This document shows, piece by piece, positions 44,019-53,049 of a stretch of 64,000 nt of DNA. The DNA comes from Bacteroidales bacterium (lineage in GTDB: Bacteria > Bacteroidota > Bacteroidia > Bacteroidales > F082): positions 1 to 64,000 of the forward strand of contig JALNZT010000015.1 in the NCBI GenBank assembly GCA_023229135.1, written 5' to 3'. Position 1 is the stretch's first letter. The number at the start of each line of letters is the position of its first letter. The translations under genes and the position numbers were made by a program. The notes below the pieces were generated by a model. The model had not been told where the DNA came from, ran no database searches, and saw only the letters and a program-made list of their open reading frames with translations.

Positions 44019-45295
44019 TCTTTGATCAGTGCTATCACATGGAGATCATTTCCGGCAGCTAATCCACCTAGGTTGCCACTATTGGTAAAATCTACAAAGT
44101 AACGGTCGATATAATAAACCCTATCCATAATTTCAGCAGAAGTAGCCATGCCTTTAATTTCGGTGCCAAGCGCCATAATTCTACGCTCTGAATTACTTGA
44201 CGACCAACTAATTATCTGCTTTCTATTCCGCAGAAAAACAAGTCCATTTTGGGTAGCAGCGGGCGGAATAAACTCAAAATCAGAGAGGGTTGATTTCAGT
44301 TCAATTAGGTCTGTTTTAACATCAAAACTAAAAATCTGCGTAGACCCATTTTCGTTTGAAGCCAATAAAAAAACACCACCGCTATCAGAAGCCGGAAGCA
44401 TATCTTGGGCTTCAATGGGCATTTCAATCTGTTTAAACAGCACACCACTTGCCCTATAAAAGAGCATCAACCAGTGTTTCCCGCTTTGTAAATCTTTTGT
44501 GGCTGCATACAGGTATTGGTAGTCAAAACTTACTGCCGAAATTAATTTTGAGGCTTCCACTCGGGCGTTAAGTTGCACATTCCCAGTATAGAAATGATGA
44601 AGCTTCAGGTTTCCATTGCGATCAGCCAAAAGCAGTTTGTCGTTCAGTAAAAAATAATCTACGTATTCGGCTTGCGGAAATCCAGCCTCTGCACGCCAGA
44701 CAGTTGCTGCTTCTCTAACCGCACGCACCTCCACAAAACGTTTGCTTTTGGGCCAGGATAAAATAAAATCACTTTGAATATTTCCTTCTAATTTTTCTAC
44801 CTCATAATCAAAGCTTTGCATATTCGTCACCTGGCCTGTTAAAGGTTCAAAAATTGCGATTTGTGTTTGACGACTTTCTTTAAATCCAAAAACGACCTTC
44901 TCTCCAGGTGGCTGTCTATCGGTAAAAACAACCGGCTGGTATTTCAGTTTTGTCTGGGATTCATCATTCGCCCGAATCAATATATAACCCCTCTCTACAT
45001 CTAAAGAACCTAACTTTATAATACGCTCAATAACAGTATCTTTGCTATGAATATTCAAAGTAAACGGAGGAGTGAGTGAAATCAGGTCTTCATTCACAAA
45101 GCTGATGCTAACGCTATGAACCATTTTGTCATCGCTCACCCGAAAAACCACAGTATCCATAATTCTGCTAAACAAAGGGGTATCACCCAATGGTCTTATA
45201 AAAGTAACAACTGGATGTTTATTTTCAGCTTCTTTTTTGCAGGAAGAAACATATATTAAGCCTAAAAGCAGAAAAGTAATCCATCTTATTTGCAT
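44015..45295 (-). CDS. Uncharacterised lipoprotein, beta-propeller-like
   Basis: A 426-residue protein with a lipoprotein signal (MQIRWITFLLLGLIYVSSC, lipid cysteine at about 19). Residues 25-130 look like Ig-like strands (HPVVTFIRPLGD, VVFRVSDD), then repeating blades such as FGFKESRQTQIAIFEP, SAVSFDYQYLYAATKD, GGVFLLASNENGS and GLVFLRNRKQIISW suggest a propeller. No enzyme motif. It overlaps mnmD by 4 bp, so both are likely expressed together, though a functional link is not evident. Confidence 0.7.
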   Translation of the reverse strand: MQIRWITFLLLGLIYVSSCKKEAENKHPVVTFIRPLGDTPLFSRIMDTVVFRVSDDKMVHSVSISFVNEDLISLTPPFTLNIHSKDTVIERIIKLGSLDVERGYILIRANDESQTKLKYQPVVFTDRQPPGEKVVFGFKESRQTQIAIFEPLTGQVTNMQSFDYEVEKLEGNIQSDFILSWPKSKRFVEVRAVREAATVWRAEAGFPQAEYVDYFLLNDKLLLADRNGNLKLHHFYTGNVQLNARVEASKLISAVSFDYQYLYAATKDLQSGKHWLMLFYRASGVLFKQIEMPIEAQDMLPASDSGGVFLLASNENGSTQIFSFDVKTDLIELKSTLSDFEFIPPAATQNGLVFLRNRKQIISWSSSNSERRIMALGTEIKGMATSAEIMDRVYYIDRYFVDFTNSGNLGGLAAGNDLHVIALIKE

Positions 45296-45366
45296 AACAT
45301 CATTGGTCTGATTAACTTTGGCTAAAATAACGAAAACTTAAATCGCCTTCACAAATAACTTGCCTT

Positions 45367-46077
45367 ATGCTTTATAATATACCATTTTCAAAGGTGTTAT
45401 TCCTTGATATCGAGACAGTTTCCAAACATGCTAACTATGATGAATTATCCGATCGTATGAAAAAGCTTTGGGAAAAGAAGTCTTTAAAAATTAGAAAATC
45501 AGAGACAGAAACTGCCGAAGAACTTTACCCAAGAGCGGCTATTTACGCTGAATTTGGTAAAATAATCGTGATTTCAGTGGGATTTCTCAACGGGAGCGAA
45601 TTTCGCATCAAGTCGTTTTATGGCGATGATGAGAAAGTCCTTCTTCAGGAATTTGCCGAATTACTGAACCGCTACTACAATTATCCCGATAGCATGTTGT
45701 GCGCCCACAACGGCAAGGAGTTCGATTTTCCGTATATCGCAAGGCGGATGATCATCAATGGCATCGACTTACCGGTGCCTTTACAGATCGCCGGCAAAAA
45801 GCCATGGGAAATCAGGCATTTAGACACCATGGAACTGTGGAAATTCGGAGATTATAAAAACTATACCTCGCTCGATTTATTGACCGCCATTTTCGATATC
45901 CCAACGCCAAAAGACGATATCGACGGCAGCATGGTAGGCGAAGTTTATTGGCAACAAAATGACTTAGAGCGCATTAAAGAATATTGCCAAAAAGATGTGC
46001 TGGCCGTTGCACAATTGATGCGCAGGTACCTGAATGAGCCACTGATCAGTGAAGAAAACATAATTTTTACACCTTAA
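45367..46077 (+). CDS. DEDDy 3'-5' exonuclease (PolB exonuclease-like)
   Basis: A 236-residue RNase H-fold exonuclease. Exo I is FLDIET with Asp14 and Glu16; Exo II is LCAHNGKEFDF with Asp120; Exo III is YCQKD with Tyr206 and Asp210. These four acidic residues plus Tyr define the DEDDy class. It belongs to the predicted exonucleases related to the proofreading domain of family B polymerases. It is followed 12 bp later by a Cas4-like/DUF2779 nuclease, forming a two-gene unit upstream of dnaB, so a DNA repair or processing role is likely. Confidence 0.85.
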   Translation: MLYNIPFSKVLFLDIETVSKHANYDELSDRMKKLWEKKSLKIRKSETETAEELYPRAAIYAEFGKIIVISVGFLNGSEFRIKSFYGDDEKVLLQEFAELLNRYYNYPDSMLCAHNGKEFDFPYIARRMIINGIDLPVPLQIAGKKPWEIRHLDTMELWKFGDYKNYTSLDLLTAIFDIPTPKDDIDGSMVGEVYWQQNDLERIKEYCQKDVLAVAQLMRRYLNEPLISEENIIFTP

Positions 46078-46089
46078 TCCCGAAATTAA

Positions 46090-47502
46090 ATGGCCAAGCA
46101 CCTGCTTTCAAAATCTACCTATATAAGAAGCCTTCAATGTCAAAAATCGCTTTACCTACATAAGAAACGTCCTTTTTTGCGTGATAAAATGCTCGCTTCA
46201 CAACTGGCGAAATTTCGCAGAGGCACTGCCGTGGGTGTTTTAGCACGCGATTTGTTTCCGGGCGGAATTGATATGACACCGGGATCGCCCTCCCAATATC
46301 AGAAACGTCGGGTAGAAACTTTAGAAGCACTTCAAAATCCTGATGTAGACGTGATTTACGAAGGTGTTTTTCAGCACAATGAGGTACTTATCATGCTGGA
46401 CATTTTGGTGCGTGAAGACCAAAAATGGCGGGCAATAGAAGTAAAAAGCTCGCTCAAATTGTCCGAAACTTTTATGCAGGATGCCTTTTTGCAATATTAC
46501 GTTTTGAAGGGAAATCAACTCGAACTATCTGATTTTGAGTTGATGTATATTGATAAAGATTACCTTTTGGGCAGCCAACTTGAGCTGGATAAATTATTTA
46601 TCGGCCAATCGGTAATGCTAGAGGCTGAAGCCCATCTTGAACAAACCAACAGCCAAATTGAAGCTGCAAAGGAAACTTTGCTGCTTAAAAATTCTCCTGA
46701 TATAAAAATCGGTGTTCAATGCAATTATCCTTATCCCTGCGATTTTAGAGGACATTGTTGGAAAAAAGTACCAACGAACAGCCTGCTCTATATCGATGCT
46801 ATTCCGCCCAACAAACGTTTTGAACTGTACCACAGCGGTATAGAAAACGTAAGTCAGCTTCCAAAAGAACAAATTACTACCGAAATTTTAGCGCAGGATA
46901 AGGCGCTGCAAGCACAAACTTATCACCTGAACCCCGAAAAATTCGCGTTTTTAGAAGCTAATATTTCAACATCTAAGCGCAGTTTTATTAAGGTGCTTTA
47001 CAAGCAGCCGGCCATTCCCGAGCACGAAAACACCAAGCCTTATACACCACAATTTCTGGCAATTACCGCATTAGTAACCGACGGTAAAAAGCAGGAATTT
47101 CATAGCTGGGACTGTAGCGAATACCCGGATCAATGGCAGGCCGGGTTTGAGTTTTTGGCAGATTTATGGTCAAAAACTAAGGTTTTAATCAGCTTTAAAG
47201 ATGCGCAACTTCGCCCATTGCTTGAGGAATTTATGCCACACTTGGACAGCTCAAAACTGTTTGACTTTTGGGAGCTGCTAAAGTCAGCTGATTTTTATTT
47301 TCCGGTAATCAATACCGAGATTGATTTGGAGGCTTTGTGTGCTTTTATAATCGAAAAACACAGACCATTGAAGCACGAGGCTTGGCTTATCAAAGATTTG
47401 ACAGCATCTCCGGATGAAAACAGAGAAAATGTGCTTTCAAAATTGAAATCCTATGTTTCATCACTCAATGTGCTGGTGAATTTCTTCGAAACAAAAAATT
47501 AG
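46090..47502 (+). CDS. Cas4-like PD-(D/E)XK nuclease, DUF2779
   Basis: A 470-residue protein. The N-terminal domain (1-225) has the nuclease signature Asp104 (MLDIL) and Glu117-x-Lys119 (IEVKSS), with four cysteines positioned to hold a [4Fe-4S] cluster: Cys17 (LQCQKSLYL) and Cys211, Cys217, Cys223 (CNYPYPCDFRGHCW), as in Cas4/AddB. The C-terminal part (about 260-470) is the DUF2779 region, which is RNase H-like in relatives. Its acidic residues are not obvious, so it may be inactive. It pairs with the DEDDy exonuclease upstream. No cas genes are near. Confidence 0.8.
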   Translation: MAKHLLSKSTYIRSLQCQKSLYLHKKRPFLRDKMLASQLAKFRRGTAVGVLARDLFPGGIDMTPGSPSQYQKRRVETLEALQNPDVDVIYEGVFQHNEVLIMLDILVREDQKWRAIEVKSSLKLSETFMQDAFLQYYVLKGNQLELSDFELMYIDKDYLLGSQLELDKLFIGQSVMLEAEAHLEQTNSQIEAAKETLLLKNSPDIKIGVQCNYPYPCDFRGHCWKKVPTNSLLYIDAIPPNKRFELYHSGIENVSQLPKEQITTEILAQDKALQAQTYHLNPEKFAFLEANISTSKRSFIKVLYKQPAIPEHENTKPYTPQFLAITALVTDGKKQEFHSWDCSEYPDQWQAGFEFLADLWSKTKVLISFKDAQLRPLLEEFMPHLDSSKLFDFWELLKSADFYFPVINTEIDLEALCAFIIEKHRPLKHEAWLIKDLTASPDENRENVLSKLKSYVSSLNVLVNFFETKN

Positions 47503-47581
47503 ATAGCCCACAAAACGCGCTGTTACAATCATATCTATTTTTTAGAACATTTTTAAGGACAAAAAATAGTACTAAACCATT

Positions 47582-47608
47582 TTTGCACCAAGCTAATTTG
47601 TATTTTTG
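47582..47608 (+). promoter_or_regulatory. dnaB promoter, TTTG and TATTTTTG
   Basis: TTTG at 47582-47585 and TATTTTTG at 47601-47608, 15 bp apart. The -7 box ends only 4 bp before the annotated dnaB ATG at 47613, so the transcript may start at or just after that codon. Confidence 0.55.
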
Positions 47609-47612
47609 ACCA

Positions 47613-49139
47613 ATGAATCAAAACAATAAACGCACTACAAAAAGTTCACAAGCTACTGGCAATCAACTAAATGACATTTTGATGCAGCATGGCAGGGTTC
47701 CTCCACAGGCGATTGAATTAGAGGAGGTTGTATTAGGAGCGATGATGCTCGAGAAAGATGCCGTAAATGCCATTATCGATATCTTGAAGCCGGAAGTTTT
47801 CTACAAAGAATCACATCAGAAGATTTTCACAGCTATTTTCAATCTTTTTTCAAAGTCAGAAGCCATCGATATTTTGACCGTAACCAACGAGTTAAAATTT
47901 CAGGGCGATCTGGAGATTGTTGGCGGTCCCTATTTTATTTCACAGCTCACTAACCGCGTGGTTTCGGCAGCCAATATTGAGTTTCATGCACGAATTTTGA
48001 TTCAAAAGCACATTCAGCGTGAGCTGATTCAAATTTCTTCTAACATTATCAAAGACGCATACGAGGATACCACAGATGTTTTCGACTTATTGGATAAAGC
48101 CGAAAGCGGTCTGTTTTCAGTAAGTGAGAACAATCTTAGAAGGAGTTTTAGCGCCATGCCCGAATTGGTAAAAAAAGCCATCGAAGACATAGAAAAAGCT
48201 AAAGACAGTGATTCCAATATGCGTGGGGTTCCTTCGGGATATACTGGTTTAGACCGTATTACGCAAGGCTGGCAAAAATCTGACCTGATTATTTTGGCTG
48301 CCCGACCGAGTATGGGTAAAACAGCTTTGGCACTTAATTTGGCACGCAATGCCGCTGTTGAATTTAACAAACCGATTGCTTTTTTCTCACTCGAAATGTC
48401 GTCCGTTCAGCTGGTTACACGTTTGATTTCCAGCGAAACCTATCTACCTGCAGAAAAATTACGCAAGGGCGATCTGGAAGAGTATGAGTGGCAACAGCTT
48501 AACACCAAGATTAATCCGCTGGTACAAGCGAAGATGTATATAGACGACACGCCACAGCTTTCTATTTTTGAGCTCAGAGCTAAATGCAGAAGACTAAAAC
48601 AACAGTTTGACATTCAAATGATTTTTATTGATTATCTGCAACTTATGACAGCTGGTGGCGATAATCGCGGAAACCGTGAACAGGAAATTAGTCAGATTTC
48701 ACGTTCTCTAAAAAGCTTAGCTAAAGAGCTGGATGTGCCTGTTTTAGCTCTTTCGCAGTTGAGCCGTAATGTGGAAAGTCGTCCCGGTTCCAAAAAACCA
48801 ATCCTTTCTGACTTGCGTGAGTCGGGCGCTATCGAGCAGGATGCCGATATGGTTATATTTATCTACAGACCAGAATATTACGGAATAAATGACGATGGTG
48901 AAGGTAACTCAGTACAAGGTTTGGCCATGATCAATATTGCCAAACACAGAAACGGTAAACTGGGTGATGTCAACCTGAAATTTAATGGTCAGTTTGCACG
49001 TTTTGAAGAACCTGAAAACTTTGACCAGCAACAGGAGTTGAGTCCTAACACAGGTTTCGAGATGCAAAATACCCGCACTGTTAGTTCTAAGATGAATGAT
49101 GATTTTGGTCCTACAGCCGATAATGGTGATCCGTTTTAG
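47613..49139 (+). CDS. dnaB: Replicative DNA helicase DnaB
   Basis: A 508-residue hexameric helicase. The N-terminal primase-binding domain starts RVPPQAIELEEVVLGAMMLE; the RecA-like domain has SGYTGLDRITQGWQ, Walker A ARPSMGKTALAL, FSLEMSS, Walker B IFIDYLQLM, and DLRESGAIEQDADMV. Length is slightly above the E. coli enzyme because of a C-terminal tail. The promoter is so close that the true start might be the internal Met24 (MQHGRVPPQ), which matches where relatives begin. No intein. Confidence 0.95.
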   Translation: MNQNNKRTTKSSQATGNQLNDILMQHGRVPPQAIELEEVVLGAMMLEKDAVNAIIDILKPEVFYKESHQKIFTAIFNLFSKSEAIDILTVTNELKFQGDLEIVGGPYFISQLTNRVVSAANIEFHARILIQKHIQRELIQISSNIIKDAYEDTTDVFDLLDKAESGLFSVSENNLRRSFSAMPELVKKAIEDIEKAKDSDSNMRGVPSGYTGLDRITQGWQKSDLIILAARPSMGKTALALNLARNAAVEFNKPIAFFSLEMSSVQLVTRLISSETYLPAEKLRKGDLEEYEWQQLNTKINPLVQAKMYIDDTPQLSIFELRAKCRRLKQQFDIQMIFIDYLQLMTAGGDNRGNREQEISQISRSLKSLAKELDVPVLALSQLSRNVESRPGSKKPILSDLRESGAIEQDADMVIFIYRPEYYGINDDGEGNSVQGLAMINIAKHRNGKLGDVNLKFNGQFARFEEPENFDQQQELSPNTGFEMQNTRTVSSKMNDDFGPTADNGDPF

Positions 49140-49207
49140 TATAAGCTATTAATAAACAAGAACATACGTCAAGCCTAAGTTTTAAAATTATCAAAAATTG
49201 CCAAACC

Positions 49208-50050
49208 ATGAAATTAAAAAGAATTTTCCAATCCTTGTTTTTAATCACCTTACTATTAGCTGTGATTTCAAGTATGGCTTTTATGCCCAAAAAATCTATC
49301 CGACTGAAGTACGCTTTTAGTCAGGGAGCCACCTACAAGTTAGAAATCAAAACCACCCAAAATATCTCCATGAATATGGCAGGACAAAGTATGGTTTTGA
49401 AACAAAATGTTATTCTCAATCAAACGGCTGAGATATTTACTATTTCTGAAGAGGGGAATATTGAATTTGAGATTACTTACGACAGAATTCGTTTCGATCA
49501 AAGTGCAATGGGTATGGAGATGAGCTGGGATTCTGATAATCCGGAAGCCTCAAAAGACAATATGATGGCGCAACAAATCGCCGGCCAGTTTCAGAAAGCC
49601 ATGGAAAATAAAGTTAGTTCGACCATCGACAAATACGGAAATCCCGTAGAAAACAACAGTGCCGAAGTTATGGGAAGCAGCAGTGTATCAGGTTTTGAAA
49701 TGGGTATGCTGGTAGTTTTCCCTGATCACGAAATATCCGTTGGCGAAAGCTGGGAAGTGAGTACAAAACCTGATCCCAACAGCGACTTCACAGTCAGCTC
49801 CATCTACACCCTCACCGATGTCAAAGGCAACAAGGCTCTTATCAGCTATGATGGAGCCATCAGCGGAACCGAAATGAATGGCAATTCAGCCAAATTGAGT
49901 GGCACAATCACCGGAAAAGCCGAAGTCAACACCAAGACCGGCTGGCTCGAAAGTAGTACTACAATGCAAAAACTGGACATGGAAATGGAGCAACAAGGTC
50001 AAACTATTCCTATGTCGCTCTCCAGTATTATTGAACTTAAATCAGAATAG
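49208..50050 (+). CDS. DUF6263-like exported protein
   Basis: A 280-residue protein with an N-terminal membrane/signal segment (about 5-28, LFLITLLLAVISSMAF). The rest is beta-rich with LKYAFSQGATYKLEIKTTQNISM, QTAEIFTISEEGNIEFEITYDRI, and a middle VSSTIDKYGNPVENN, then MLVVFPDHEISVGESWEV. This matches the DUF6263 pattern of a Bacteroidota exported family without known function. It follows dnaB by 68 bp and precedes repeat array 2. Confidence 0.7.
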   Translation: MKLKRIFQSLFLITLLLAVISSMAFMPKKSIRLKYAFSQGATYKLEIKTTQNISMNMAGQSMVLKQNVILNQTAEIFTISEEGNIEFEITYDRIRFDQSAMGMEMSWDSDNPEASKDNMMAQQIAGQFQKAMENKVSSTIDKYGNPVENNSAEVMGSSSVSGFEMGMLVVFPDHEISVGESWEVSTKPDPNSDFTVSSIYTLTDVKGNKALISYDGAISGTEMNGNSAKLSGTITGKAEVNTKTGWLESSTTMQKLDMEMEQQGQTIPMSLSSIIELKSE

Positions 50051-50060
50051 TTTGAGGTAG

Positions 50061-50955
50061 GGTGCCGGTCAGGGTGCAGGCCGAAGTATTAGTCAGGGTG
50101 CGGGTCGAAGTGCTAGTCAGGGTGCGACTATGTGGCGACGATAAACAGTCGCGCTCTGGCTTTGTTGTATTATACACGAACCAGTCAGGGGGCGACTTCT
50201 TCAGCATCGCCGGATTAGTCGTACCCTGACTTGCAATATAGCACAGTCAAGGGGCGAGCCGAAGTGCTAGTCAGGGTGCGACTATGTGGCGACGTTAAAC
50301 AGTCGCGCTCTGACTTTGTTGTATTATACACGAACCAGTCAGGGGGCGACTTCTTCAGCATCGCCTTATCAGTCGCACCCTGACTTGCAATATTGTACAG
50401 TCAGGGTGCGACTATGTGGCGACGTTAAACAGTCGCGCTCTGACTTCGTTGTATTATACACGAACCAGTCAGGGGGCGACTTCTTCAGCATCGCCGGATT
50501 AGTCGCACCCTGACTTGCAACATAGAACAGTCAGGGTGCGGGTCGAAGTATTAGTCAGGGTGCGACTATGTGGCGACGTTAAACAGTCGCGCTCTGACTT
50601 TGTTGTATTATAAACGAACTAGTCAGGGGGCGACTTCTTCAGCATCGCCGGATTAGTCGCACCCTGACTTGCAACATAGAACAGTCAGGGTGCGGGTCGA
50701 AGTATTAGTCAGGGTGCGACTATGTGGCGACGTTAAACAGTCGCGCTCTGACTTTGTTGTATTATAAACGAACTAGTCAGGGGGCGACTTCTTCAGCATC
50801 GCCTTATCAGTCGCACCCTGACTTGCAATATTGTACAGTCAGGGTACGACTATGTGGCGACGATAAACAGTCGCGCTCTGACTTCGTTGTATTATACACG
50901 AACCAGTCAGGGGGCGACTTCTTCAGCATCGCCGGATTAGTCGCACCCTGACTTA
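50061..50955. repeat. Tandem double-hairpin repeat array 2 (6 units)
   Basis: Six units whose A hairpins begin at 50116, 50270, 50400, 50554, 50708 and 50838, giving steps of 154, 130, 154, 154 and 130 bp. The two sizes differ by a 24-bp block with GGTGCGGGTCGAAG. Each unit has hairpin A (GTCAGGGTGCGACT with AGTCGCGCTCTGAC) and hairpin B (GTCAGGGGGCGACT with AGTCGCACCCTGAC), like array 1, but the linker between A and B differs (TTGTTGTATTATA here, TTGTTACAT..CAACG there). So hairpins are conserved between loci while linkers are homogenised within each locus. Confidence 0.85.
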
Positions 50956-50992
50956 CAAAAAACATTAAGTTTGCAAACAATTCAGCTAAATC

Positions 50993-51700
50993 ATGAAGAA
51001 AATAGCCAGGTTGTTTCTAAAAGCTATACGAATTTTTATCAGTATAACAGGGCTTTTCGCGCTTATTATGATCGCCCTCAGTTTTACTGATTATCCTTAT
51101 TTCGCCTATCATTGGACGGGTAACAAAACCATTAGTCAAACAAATATTCCAGCTTATATTATTGTGATGGGTGCTGGAGGAATCCCTAGTGAGCAGGGAC
51201 TTATTCGTTGTTATTTTGCTGCTGAACTGGCCAAACAATACCCAAATTCCAAACTTATTGTTGCGCTGCCAGCTGATTCTATTGACTTTGAGACAAGCGA
51301 TCACAGTCGTATGATTGACGAATTGATGGTGAGAGGAGTCCATAAGCAGCGTATATTTTCTGAAACGAAAGGTTCCAGCACTTACACTCAGGCCCGTAAT
51401 ATCGCACAAATGATTCCTGTTACAACTCCTATTCAGTTAGTTAGCTCTCCTGTACATTTGTATAGAAGCATTAAAACTTTCGAGAAAGTCGGGTTTAAAA
51501 GCGTTTCCGGAAAAGCAACCGTTGAGCAATCATTCGATGAGTCACTTTTGTTTCTTAAAAATGATAAAGGTAAAATAGCAAAAAGCCCGGATGCTAATCC
51601 AGGCTTTCGGTATAATATGTGGAGCTATTTGCAATATGAGATTGCTGTGCTCCGAGAATGGGCTGCTATAGTCTGGTATAAAATAAGAGGCTATATCTAA
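50993..51700 (+). CDS. YdcF/SanA-family (DUF218) membrane protein
   Basis: A 235-residue protein with one N-terminal membrane helix (about 12-32) and a periplasmic DUF218 domain: AYIIVMGAGG near 56-65, SEQGLIRCYFAAELAK, KGSSTYTQARNIAQMI near 128-143, and VSSPVHLYRS near 150-159. Relatives (SanA, ElyC) affect envelope barrier and peptidoglycan. It is directly downstream of repeat array 2 and convergent with sucC. Confidence 0.82.
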   Translation: MKKIARLFLKAIRIFISITGLFALIMIALSFTDYPYFAYHWTGNKTISQTNIPAYIIVMGAGGIPSEQGLIRCYFAAELAKQYPNSKLIVALPADSIDFETSDHSRMIDELMVRGVHKQRIFSETKGSSTYTQARNIAQMIPVTTPIQLVSSPVHLYRSIKTFEKVGFKSVSGKATVEQSFDESLLFLKNDKGKIAKSPDANPGFRYNMWSYLQYEIAVLREWAAIVWYKIRGYI

Positions 51701-51710
51701 ACCGACTAAT

Positions 51711-52901
51711 CTAATTCAAAACTTCGTTTACCAAACTGGCAGCGTCTTCTAACTTAATGGCAGAAAACACTTTAAGTCCTGATTGGTCAATAAGTTCTTT
51801 TCCTTCTTTTGCATTTGTACCTTGCAAACGAACAATAATCGGCACATTAATTTCACCAATATTCTGATAAGCATCTACAATACCCTGTGCCACACGGTCG
51901 CAGCGCACAATACCTCCAAAGATATTTACAAGAATCGCTTTCACATTGGGATCTTTCAAAATAATCCGGAAAGCCTCCTCTACCCTTTTGGCGTTTGCGG
52001 TGCCGCCCACGTCCAGGAAGTTAGCTGGCTCTCCACCGTACATCTTAATCAAATCCATGGTAGCCATAGCCAGTCCGGCACCATTTACCATGCAACCCAC
52101 ATTTCCGTCGAGTTTAACATAGTTCAGGTCAAAACGACTTGCTTCCACTTCAATTGGGTCTTCTTCATTCAGGTCGCGCATCTCGGCAATTTCGCCATGG
52201 CGGAAAAGTGAGTTATTGTCGATAGAAACCTTAGCATCAGCAGCATACACGCGGTCGTCAGCAGCTTTTATCACCGGATTAATTTCAAATAAGCTGGCAT
52301 CACTGCCTTCGTATGCATTATAAAGTGCCCGGATGAATTTCTGCATTTCTTTAAAAGAAGTACCACTCAAACCCAGGTTAAAGGCTATTTGTCGCGCCTG
52401 GAAAGCCTGTAATCCAACTTTTGGATCAATTTCTTCATGAAAAATTTGTTCAGGTGTTTCCTCAGCTACTTTTTCTATGTCCATTCCGCCCCTGGGCGAA
52501 TACATAATCATATTACGTCCGGTAGCTCTGTTGAGCAAGATACTCACGTAATATTCTTCTACTTTGGCCGGGCCTGGATAATAAATATTTTGTTCGATTA
52601 GCAAGCGACGCACCAGCTTACCTTCGGCGCTTGTTTGCGGTGTAACCAGCATCATACCCAGTATTTCATCTGCAAATTGCTCTACCTCTTCGAGTGATTT
52701 GGCAATTTTTACTCCGCCGCCCTTACCGCGACCACCTGCGTGGATCTGTGCTTTTACAGCCCAACGATCCGATCCTGTTTTTTTCTGTATCTCTTTGGCT
52801 GCTTCAATAGCTTTGGCCGGTGAATCAGCCACAATACCCAATGGAACGGAAACGCCATATCCGCTTAATATTTGCTTCCCCTGAAACTCGTGTAAATTCA
52901 T
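51711..52901 (-). CDS. sucC: Succinyl-CoA ligase beta subunit SucC
   Basis: A 396-residue ADP- or GDP-forming subunit. I chose 52901 (MNLHEFQGKQIL), the canonical start, over the longer frame to 52949. The ATP-grasp domain has KAQIHAGGRGKGGGVK near 46-61, and the CoA-ligase domain ends with NFLDVGGTANAKRVEEAF and LVNIFGGIVRCD near 315-330. SucD is not adjacent. The gene has its own promoter (52938-52972) in the region shared with the recombinase remnant. Confidence 0.95.
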   Translation of the reverse strand: MNLHEFQGKQILSGYGVSVPLGIVADSPAKAIEAAKEIQKKTGSDRWAVKAQIHAGGRGKGGGVKIAKSLEEVEQFADEILGMMLVTPQTSAEGKLVRRLLIEQNIYYPGPAKVEEYYVSILLNRATGRNMIMYSPRGGMDIEKVAEETPEQIFHEEIDPKVGLQAFQARQIAFNLGLSGTSFKEMQKFIRALYNAYEGSDASLFEINPVIKAADDRVYAADAKVSIDNNSLFRHGEIAEMRDLNEEDPIEVEASRFDLNYVKLDGNVGCMVNGAGLAMATMDLIKMYGGEPANFLDVGGTANAKRVEEAFRIILKDPNVKAILVNIFGGIVRCDRVAQGIVDAYQNIGEINVPIIVRLQGTNAKEGKELIDQSGLKVFSAIKLEDAASLVNEVLN

Positions 52902-52937
52902 AATACAACTGTTAATTGGTGATACTTTTTTGAAGCC

Positions 52938-52972
52938 CAAAAATAGCACTATTTGCTGAGATTACATGCAAA
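52938..52972 (-). promoter_or_regulatory. sucC promoter
   Basis: On the minus strand, TTTG at 52969-52972 and TATTTTTG at 52938-52945, 23 bp apart, ending 36 bp before the sucC ATG. Confidence 0.55.
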
Positions 52973-52993
52973 AATTTTAGGGAAATTTATTTT

Positions 52994-53024
52994 TTTGAGC
53001 CACTTAAATAATTTACTATTTTTG
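52994..53024 (+). promoter_or_regulatory. Consensus promoter before the recombinase remnant
   Basis: TTTG at 52994-52997 and TATTTTTG at 53017-53024 with a 19-bp gap, the best-matching Bacteroidota promoter seen here, 25 bp before the remnant's ATG. Confidence 0.6.
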
Positions 53025-53049
53025 TTGGTGCCTTAAAACAACGCCTTTA

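Noticed and set aside
50286..50951. 75-codon frames in array 2
   Set aside because: Same repeat-derived artefact as in array 1.
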